Assembly (NCBI GenBank): GCA_050084985.1
Contig: JBITNC010000001.1
Coordinates: 89,900,001-89,964,000 of the forward strand
Direction of reading: 5' to 3'
Source: Nageia nagi
Taxonomy: Eukaryota; Pinophyta
DNA length: 64,000 nt
The notes beneath the pieces were generated by a model. The model did not search any database. It was not told the origin of the DNA and saw only the letters and a program-made list of their open reading frames with translations. Every line of letters starts with the position of its first letter. The stretch's first letter is position 1. The position numbers and the translations under genes are program-made. Of this stretch, positions 56,381 through 64,000 are shown one piece after another.

Positions 56381-57722
56381 TAGATATCTTGGTACACCTT
56401 ATTATATTACTCAACTTGATGAGGTACATATATTCCTTATTTCTTTACAAGATGATCCTCAATAATGGTATGTTGTTATTTACAATTATTTAAAAGATCA
56501 AATAGTTCCATCAAGTTTTGTTAGAAATGAAAAAGTTATATTAAAGAGGAAAACTATCGAGTATGTGATAATTGGTGAATTTTTGTATACAAGGTCATTT
56601 GATGGTGCTCTTTGTAGATGTCTAACACAACATGAAATAACAACAACATTAGAAAAAGCACATGATGGGTTGTGTATAGGGCATTTATTTACAAAAGCAT
56701 TATACACTATGATTTTATGAATTGGTTATTATTTGCCTACAATGGAGGAGGACTGTAAAAAGCATGTTTAGACTTTTTTACAATATCAAAAACATGCAAA
56801 TTGTGAAAAATAAACAAATCAAGAGTTGAACTCCATAATTTCACCATGGCCATTTACAACATGGGGCATAGACTTGATTGGGCTTATCAATCCACATTCA
56901 AGGGGAGGTCACAAATTCATCATCACAACTATATAGTTTACTACAAAATGGGTTAAATCCATTCCAATGAAATCAGTAACATAGGATAAAATTATTTCTT
57001 TCTTGATTGAAAACATCATCACAAGGTTTGGAGTACCACAAATATTGATCATGGATAATGGGAAAAATTTCAAAGGTAAGGACATGAAAGCCTTTTGCAA
57101 AAAGTTTCATATTATTCAAACATTTTTTTTAGTATATTATCCTCAAGGGAATGTCAATAAAAATCATCAAACAAGATCATAAAGATCATTTTGGCAAAAA
57201 CATGGGATAGATATAAAAAAAATTGATATGAAAAATTATCTTATGTACTTTGGGTATACAAAAGTATTAGAATAACCATCGACGTAACACCATTTTCATT
57301 AATTTATGGAGATGAAGTTTCTGGTACCATTAGAATTGGAGTTACCATCTTTGAAAATTTTACTACAAGGGAATATTTTAGATGAAGAAGCAAGGGAAGT
57401 TAGATTACAATAGTTAGAAGCACTTGATAAAAAGAGAATCAATGCAATTAAGCATAAAAAGGCATATCATGCAAAGCTAAAGAGGGAATTTAGAAAGAAG
57501 ATCAAATCAAAGGAATTCAAAATAGGAGACTTGGTGTTGAAAGAAAATATCAATAAAATGACTGCAAATGATGAAGCAAAAGGAAAGTTTGAACCAAATT
57601 AGATAGACCCATTTATTGTCATTGATGCAATAGGATTAGGAGCTTATGAGTTATCATCCATGGATGGTAAAGAAGAACCAAAAATATTTAATACCATGCA
57701 CCTTAAACACTTATTTGCATAA
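56381..57722 (+). pseudogene. Integrase of the second Tat-like element
   Basis: The zinc-binding segment is eroded (HDGLCIGHLFTKALY, then DCKKH). The core has WPFTTWGIDLIGLINPHS (first Asp), KFIITTI and MDNGKNFKGKDM (second Asp). The third site YYPQGNVNKNHQ has lost the G-x-A-E motif and its Glu. The C-terminal domain is long and fairly open (LKREFRKKIKSKEFKIGDLV, GLGAYELSSMDGKEEP) and ends HLKHLFA with a stop at about 57720. That stop is the natural end of pol. Confidence 0.85.
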
Positions 57723-60170
57723 GATAGTATCATTTTAGATTACAAAATGATAAATATTTTATGCAAGGTACATGTATTTTATTTTCCATTTGAATTTTTA
57801 CAATTTATTTCATTGTTATAATGCAGTTAGCAATGTGCATTACTATTTATACGTTGCTACCTTCATAAAAAATGAAAAATGAATGGAAAATAAAAAATAT
57901 AGTATAATATATATGGAATATGGACATAAAAATGCTAGCTCATTGATGGCAATTAATACAGTTAGTAAGATTTCACTCACAAGATAAACTGATAATACAA
58001 CCATGAGCATGATGTTGATATTGACTCATCCTCAATGGACAATGCAAATTGTTGTGTATCCATATAGTTTTTATTTTGAATCATATAAATCATAACATAT
58101 CAAGGTCATATACATAAATCATATGATCATCAATAGCCATCATTATGACAAATGAGAACTCACTCACTTAAAACACAAATCGATGATGCAACTATAAGTA
58201 GATTGCTAACATTGATTCATCATCAATGGATGATATAACTCACTATGTATCTAAAATATTTTTATGCAGGGTATATATAACACTTTTTTATAGGTACTAC
58301 ATCAAAAGGAAAAAGCTAAAAGATGCATAATACATGCTATTAACAGTGTGGCCTACTATTAATACATCGTTAGTGATGTTTACATCAATAAACCTAGAGC
58401 TGAAATCAAAAGATCACTTCTATATTAAGGCATGGATGTGAAAGCATCAAGTTCTTAGTATGATAAATGACCAAACAAATAGATTCATGGTTGAATAGTG
58501 TAAGGGGAAAAAGGATGCAGTTCTTTAGGTTTTATATTGGTGTCACCACTCAAGGAGCTTTCCTAGGGAAACCAAGCAAAAAGTGAGCAACAAAGGACCC
58601 TCATCATCATCATCAAATGGCAATGTTAGATGAAGATTTCAAAAATTTATTATATACTTCTTCTTTATATCAAAGACCATTTTAAGAGCTCTTTCTAAAA
58701 AATAACTTGGAAAATTTTGGGAGAATTGGATTCATAGGTAAGGTGATTTTCAAAAATTTGAAAAAATTACAAAGGTGAATTTGAAGCTAAAAAAAAGTCA
58801 TAATTTTTTTGGCAAATTTAATTGTTTCGTTGAAGTCTACTACTAGGCGATAATAAATTGCTATCAAGAGGTAGTAAAAACCATAAAACCAAAGAAACCC
58901 TAAAGTAACCCTAAAAAATATCTTTTTTCTAAAAACACCTAAAAATAAAAATGAGTTAGATTGTGCCCAAAATTGACATGGGCATCCCTCTAACAATAAT
59001 TAGCTTCAATTTACACCCCAGCAATCCTGTATAATGTATGTATATAGTTAATCAAATCTCATTATCTTATTTATCATTCATAATAATTTGAATTCAAGAA
59101 TTGCTCTTTATTCTCCTTTGCATATTTGATACTTCATATTGATTTTGAATTTTTATATCTTCTAATAATATTTATAATAATGTTTATAATAAATTTATAA
59201 GATTTACAACTATCATTGTATTAGATAAGTTCATTTCTTTATTTTATTATATTACAATGATGTCAAAGCCTAGTATTAACTTGTAAGATTATTAGTTGTT
59301 ACCATCTTATCTTCTAAGTTTTCAATTAGGATCATCCTTCAAGTTCATAAGGGTTGTATATTACTTTTGACTATTCAAAATGTATGTGTACCGAATACAA
59401 AATATGATATGTATATTTCTAATATAATTAGAGAAATACTATTATCATTATTGAGCTCATTATTTTATCTTTTAAAATTAGTATTGACGATTGATCAATC
59501 AAATAAAATTTAGTTTTGCATATAGTGTACTTTAATTATTCAATTATAAAATTTGTTCTTGTTAGTAATCTTTAAAATCAATGGTTAGTTCTACTTTTTC
59601 TATAAATCATATGACTATTAGCCTCCTTTTAGCATTTATACACCATGTGTCATGATTAATGATGAATAATTGTTTATAGCATCCTACTTAATGTATTTTC
59701 TAAAAGTTAAAATAAAAAGAGTATGATATATATTTATAAATAATTTCCTTTCAATGTTCATGGATATTAATCTAAATGGACCTTATTTACTAGGATTTGT
59801 AGGCATCATAATTAATAGTATTAAATGCATTATCTTCCTTATAAATAATGAGAGTATAGGGGATACTGTATATTACATCAAACATAGTGTGACATCCCAC
59901 ATCATTTCAAAACTTAATCACCAACCTAAAATTTATGATAAATTACCTTCTTATTAAACTATATTTTTATTATTTATTGATGTAATTGAAGTTAGTTCCT
60001 AGTTTCTACCTCTCCTACTCAAGTCTTAGTAATTAATAAATTGATATGGCCATTGCATCATATTATTTTATCTCAAGCTAATGGGGCAATTCCAACCTTA
60101 GCAATCTAACTAAGATCGAAAGCTTTGTTGCTTTTCCATAGCCCAATAAATAAGATAAGCATCTTAGGGA
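57723..60170. other. 3' flank of the second Tat-like element, with imperfect duplication
   Basis: Non-coding. Units of about 190 bp at about 57950-58080 and 58120-58260 share the order AACTCACTCAC..., GATGATGCAAC, TTGATTCATC, TCAATGGA and TATGTATC with many changes. This looks like an old tandem duplication in a Tat 3' region. From 58480 to 60170 I see nothing but AT-rich sequence with short chance frames. Confidence 0.5.
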
Positions 60171-60179
60171 TTTCTTAAG

Positions 60180-60640
60180 ACTAATCCTTTATTACCTATA
60201 AAGTATTATTATAATATCAAATAACAATATCAATCACTTAACATTCTTATAATGTATTTTTTAGTAAATATGGTGATACCATTTCCTTATGGAGAATAAA
60301 TCAATGAATTATTTAGATGGATTCCATAATCTAAAGTGAACTCATTAATTTTGGCATGTATAAATGCTTTTGCATTATCTAATATAATTGTATATGGATT
60401 AACAAATATGGTGCTTATTTCCTCTAGAAAGTTGATGATGATATTTTTATGATTTTTTTTAAAGAATCATATTTGGCCATCTAGTGAAGTAATTTATAGT
60501 AATTACAACTCATTTATGCCCTACAATAGATTATGCATTGGTCATTCCTTGAAAATTTAATCCCCACTGAGAAAATGATTCATCTACTAATATTGGTCTT
60601 AATGATAAATGTGTATTTCTTTTCTTCCTTATGTAGAACA
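60180..60640 (-). pseudogene. Gypsy integrase core fragment, minus strand
   Basis: Minus-strand translation from 60640: LRPILVDESFSQWGLNFQGM, in which the first catalytic Asp is Asn. Then GHK-VVITINYFTRWPN, and after a frameshift INFLEEISTIFV and ILDNAKAF, keeping the second Asp. Finally LIYSP-GNGIT, where the third Glu is lost. Opposite in strand to both neighbours, so a separate, very old copy. No flanking domain of this copy is certain; 60740-61140 (minus) carries a coding-like stretch I do not recognise. Confidence 0.7.
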
Positions 60641-61345
60641 AACATTTATATGAGGATTTTACCTAGTTGTGAGTACCTATAAACATGATTAGTCACTAAT
60701 ATCTAACTCTCATCATTTTGAATGAAGTACTTTTAGTAGAGAAATATCAATTCCAAAAAATTGATGAAATTAAAAATAAGGATTGAATTTATTCTAGTTA
60801 GATGCATTTCAATAGGATACCAACAAAATTATTCTAAAATGGTGTTTAAGGTTATCTTTTAGAATTTCTATCTAGGAGACCTTCATTTCTTTTTCTTATC
60901 CTATGGAAATGGATTCTTCTTCTTTAGTGATAGAAAGGAATATTCTAATTCTTGGTCTATATCCACCACCTAGGTTTCTCATGTTGATTTCTTGATTTTG
61001 TATCTCTTCATAAGTTCAACAATTGGTATATAGTCTTTAATGTCCTCCTTAGAATCCAAACTGTACCAATGTACCATCAATTTAGGGTTTAAGTTAAGGA
61101 TTACATATTTTAGTTTTTGATTAAGAGCATGCTTATACAAGGTGCATAACAATCCCTAATGAAGATGAATTTCTTTATTTTTACTTCTTGCTTTCATAAT
61201 TGATCTTTCCAATTAATGGTACATGAAGAAGGAAAAATTCATATTAAAATATCTATGTTTTGGAATAAAATGTAGTAGCAAGGGAAAATAAAAAGTAAAT
61301 ACCATAAAGTATCTACCTTCTAACATAATGAAATTAACAATAATA

Positions 61346-61800
61346 TCATGCAGGGTTGACATGCTTTGTTAAGGAAAAATTCATTATACCCATCACACAA
61401 GTATTGAAGAAAACCATAGTTATCAAAAATATTTTATCCTTATGTTGTACATGATTTAAGGATATCAATAAAGCTTGTCCAAAGGATACTTTCCATTCCT
61501 TAATATTGATATAATAGTTAATTCTACATCTAGTCATGAGATATTATCCTTCATCTATATTTTTTTTGATATAATTAGATTATAATCAACAAGGATGGTC
61601 AATAAAAAATTACATTTATTACCCCATGGACAAATTTTTATTATGTGATGATGCCTTTTAGTTCAAATAATGTGGGAGCTACATCCTAAAAAATCATGGT
61701 GAAATATTTTATGATTTGAATCATAAATTTGTGTAAGTGTATATAGATGATACATTGTCCAAGTCAAATAAGAAGAAATTTTTGAAGTATGCAATCACAA
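61346..61800 (+). pseudogene. Gypsy reverse transcriptase fragment, plus strand
   Basis: Plus-strand frames give FIIPITQV, then DINKACPKDTF (the family's D-L-N-x-A-C-P-K-D). A LDYNQ segment follows, then YYVMMPFSSNNVGATS and, around 61740-61760, YIDDTLSKSN containing the YIDD catalytic box. About 150 codons in total with frequent breaks. Wording is Tat-like. It starts abruptly and is not followed by RNase H, so it is a truncated relic. Confidence 0.72.
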
Positions 61801-63199
61801 AATTTTATCATTGTTAACATTGATCATTTTGAATTATACAATATTTAAATGTTATCTTTTGGAAAGAAATGTTATGTGGATCACACATTTAGTGAACTTC
61901 ATTTGCAATTCATTAACAAATGTCTATTTAGGGATAAATAATTATAAAATAACTAGGAATAAATATCATGATTCTTTATATACACCATACGAGGAAATAT
62001 ATAATAGCATATTACATAACATAACAATTACTGCATGCACTTTTTAATTCCAATAATATAATATAAATGCCTAGTTAGTATTTAGAAAAAATATTTTAAG
62101 ATCCTTATAATGTTTCATTAATGATACTTCAAAAAAAATACTAACAGCTAATGTTTTAGAAGCATTATTTTACATCTCACACATGTATTTTTCTAATAAT
62201 ATATTATGTAGTTACAATTCTCAACATATTAAGCCATATATCAAGAAACTATAATTTTTTACATGTTTTTAATCATATTATCCCATTTCCCTTTTTAATC
62301 ATATTTTGATGTATGGTACTCTTAGATGAGGTTATAACATAAAGAACAAAAAAGTTTAGATATTTAAATTTTATTCTTTACCAAATAAAATGCTATTATA
62401 TATATGATTTTGTACATTAATATACTTAAACTTGTCTTTATACAATTATTAGAATTGATGACCTTGGTATCCATAACCTATCATATTAGGACCCATAATA
62501 CATCATTCAAGATGCTTTTAACAAAACTAGGTACATTTGCATGGTCTACTTAGACATCCCTTCCATACTCTTGAAGTACTTATTAGTATATTACCTCTTT
62601 TTGACCCTTTTCATCCCTTAAAAGGTTGATAATATCTTAAATAACTAAAATATTTTTATATTTGAAGTACAAATATGTATATAAATAATAAAAAGTTTAT
62701 ATAATTTGTGGATCCCTATATGCATCTACTAAATATTTGAAAAGTACAAAATCATATCAATATCATATTTGAGCACTTTGTATACATTAATTCCTTCAAA
62801 ATAACATTTGAATGATTAGAATGAATTATGTAACCTCAATTTTTATAATTCAAATTGGTAGCAAGTATAATTTATATTGATAACAATTTATTTCTACATT
62901 ACTATTTTGGAATTATTATATAAAATTAGTAGGATTAGGTAAAAATTATTAATATCTTTATATTTGAAAACTTTTGAATAGAACCCCTTAACAATGAGTA
63001 TTAACTTGTAGGGTGTCACATAGTTATTAAGTTTTATAAATAACAAGTAAAAAAGTCTATAAGATTATATAAAAAAAAGATTTGGCTAGGAGGATATTAT
63101 AAGTACAAGTGCTAGATAATTCAATTATCTCTCTTATCTTTACATCAAATGTAATTTTATATTACATATTTTAGAGTAATTAATTACAATTCTTACTTT
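61801..63199. other. AT-rich interval, possibly including a copia 5' LTR
   Basis: No coding. By position the right part should hold the LTR of the copia element starting near 63200. A TTTTATAAATA promoter-like box at 63032 and, just before gag, TTTGGATCAAG (about 63222-63232) as a decayed primer-binding site are possible but weak. LTR ends cannot be set without the partner. Confidence 0.4.
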
Positions 63200-64000
63200 T
63201 ACCTCATAAATATTTATATATATTTGGATCAAGTGGAGAATATGGAAGAAAAGGGAAGCTAAATATGGAGAAATTTAATGGCTCAAACTTCCAATTTTGA
63301 AATGGAAGACTAATTGTACCAAAAGGACTTATATCAACCTCTTGAAGAGAAATCAAAGAAGTTGTCAACCATGAGTGATGAAGCATGGGATCTCTTGGAT
63401 AAGAAGGTATTGGGTGCTATCAAACTTTGCCTAAGTTCAAGTGCATCCTTAAACATATCCAAGTAGAAAACTACAAAGGGAGTAATGTATGCATTAGCCA
63501 AAATATATGGAAGGAAATCTACCTCAAATAAGTTCTACTTTATAAAAATGTTATTTAACATGAAGATGAATGAATGTACTTCAATTAAAGATCATGTAAA
63601 TGAATTCAATAGTGTAACAAACCAATTACTTTTAGTTTATATATAATTTTTTGTTGAGATTAGAGCTCTAATAATTTTATGTTCACTTCCATAAAGTTGG
63701 AATATTCTTATAATGGTTGTTAGTAACTTAGCCTCTAACACTACCTTAGTCTTTGATGAAGTTATTGGAACTATTATAAATGAGGATATGAGAAGAAAGT
63801 ATACAGGTGAAATTTTTGGCACAAACCTCATGGTTGAGAATAAAGGGAGATCGATAAAAAGAGGAACAAGAAAATCAAGAGATAAATCCAAAGGGAGGTC
63901 ACAATTAAAGGGGAAAAGGAAATTGGAATGTTAGTATTGCGGTAAGAAAGATCACCATAAAAAGTAATGTTGGAATAGAAAAGGCAATGATGAGGAAGGA
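63200..64000 (+). pseudogene. Ty1/copia gag, start of an element running off the window
   Basis: Probable start at the ATG near 63267 (MEKFNGSNFQF, usual copia gag opening). Then LYQKDLYQPLEEKSKKL, EAWDLLDKKVLGAIKLCL, YALAKIYGRKSTSNKFYFIK, LFNMKMNECTSIKDHVNEFN and ALIILCSLP-SWN: a continuous UBN2-type gag. 63713-63934 is open (EVIGTIINEDMRRKYTGEIF, a basic KGRSIKRGTRKSRDKSKGRS tract). The zinc knuckle follows as YCGKKDHHKK, with the first Cys in C-(stop)-Y-C. Stops at least four times. Pol would lie beyond 64000. Confidence 0.85.

Larger units (their letters stand above)
52080..57722 (+). mobile_element. Second Tat-like Ty3/gypsy element, 5' part missing
   Basis: Plus-strand gag (C-terminal half), protease, RT, RNase H, degraded aRH and integrase in Tat order, with the pol stop at about 57720. 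It resembles the element at 1798-24694 in every domain but is a separate insertion. No LTRs, PBS or gag N-terminus were recognised. The sequence after pol (57723 to about 58480) carries an imperfect duplication, as is common in Tat 3' regions. Confidence 0.85.

Noticed and set aside
59754-59957. Open frame of 67 codons
   Set aside because: No motif and no flanking coding sequence; likely chance.

Overview
This window looks like intergenic DNA from a plant nuclear genome of large size. It is AT-rich and I see no intact protein gene, rRNA, tRNA or CRISPR array. Nearly everything recognisable is LTR-retrotransposon DNA at several stages of decay: Ty3/gypsy chromovirus-type, Ty3/gypsy Tat/Ogre-type with a second RNase H, and Ty1/copia including a SIRE/Maximus-like copy. 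A plant mobile domain (PMD)-like block also points to a plant. Old nested elements with stops in every reading frame suit a gymnosperm or another giant, slowly purged genome, but the species cannot be named from the sequence.

Layout. (1) A minus-strand chromovirus-type element is cut in two: integrase, RNase H and the second half of RT at 1-1802; the first half of RT, protease, gag, primer-binding site and 5' LTR at 24695 to about 27780. (2) Between the halves sits a plus-strand Tat/Ogre-like element of about 22.9 kb (about 1798-24694). It has two 0.84-kb LTRs, gag, protease, RT, RNase H, archaeal-type RNase H and integrase, then a 12-kb 3' region. That region holds a decayed sense extra ORF (11699-14228), three copies of a 44-bp repeat, and a decayed antisense PMD-like ORF (16010-17890). 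(3) A minus-strand copia element without identifiable LTRs lies at 28385 to about 32260. (4) A minus-strand SIRE-like copia element with both LTRs, PBS, PPT and near-matching target duplications spans 33901-42845. (5) A 562-bp LTR with its PBS (44053-44631, minus) cuts off a minus-strand gypsy gag (44640-46850). (6) A simple-repeat cluster follows (47867-49032), then a decayed multi-exon transposase-like gene on the minus strand (49148-50520). (7) A second Tat-like element lacking its 5' end lies at 52080-57722 (plus). (8) The right end holds an integrase scrap (60180-60640, minus), an RT scrap (61346-61800, plus) and the start of another copia element (63200-64000, plus, running off the window).

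There is no operon-like cooperation here. The order of events is readable in places: the Tat-like element inserted into the chromovirus RT, and the 562-bp LTR inserted into a gag. Many in-frame stops fall where the families have Gln, Arg or Trp codons, as expected from C-to-T decay of methylated, silenced DNA. The most interesting items are the very large Tat-like element with its two extra ORFs and the spliced transposase-like pseudogene.
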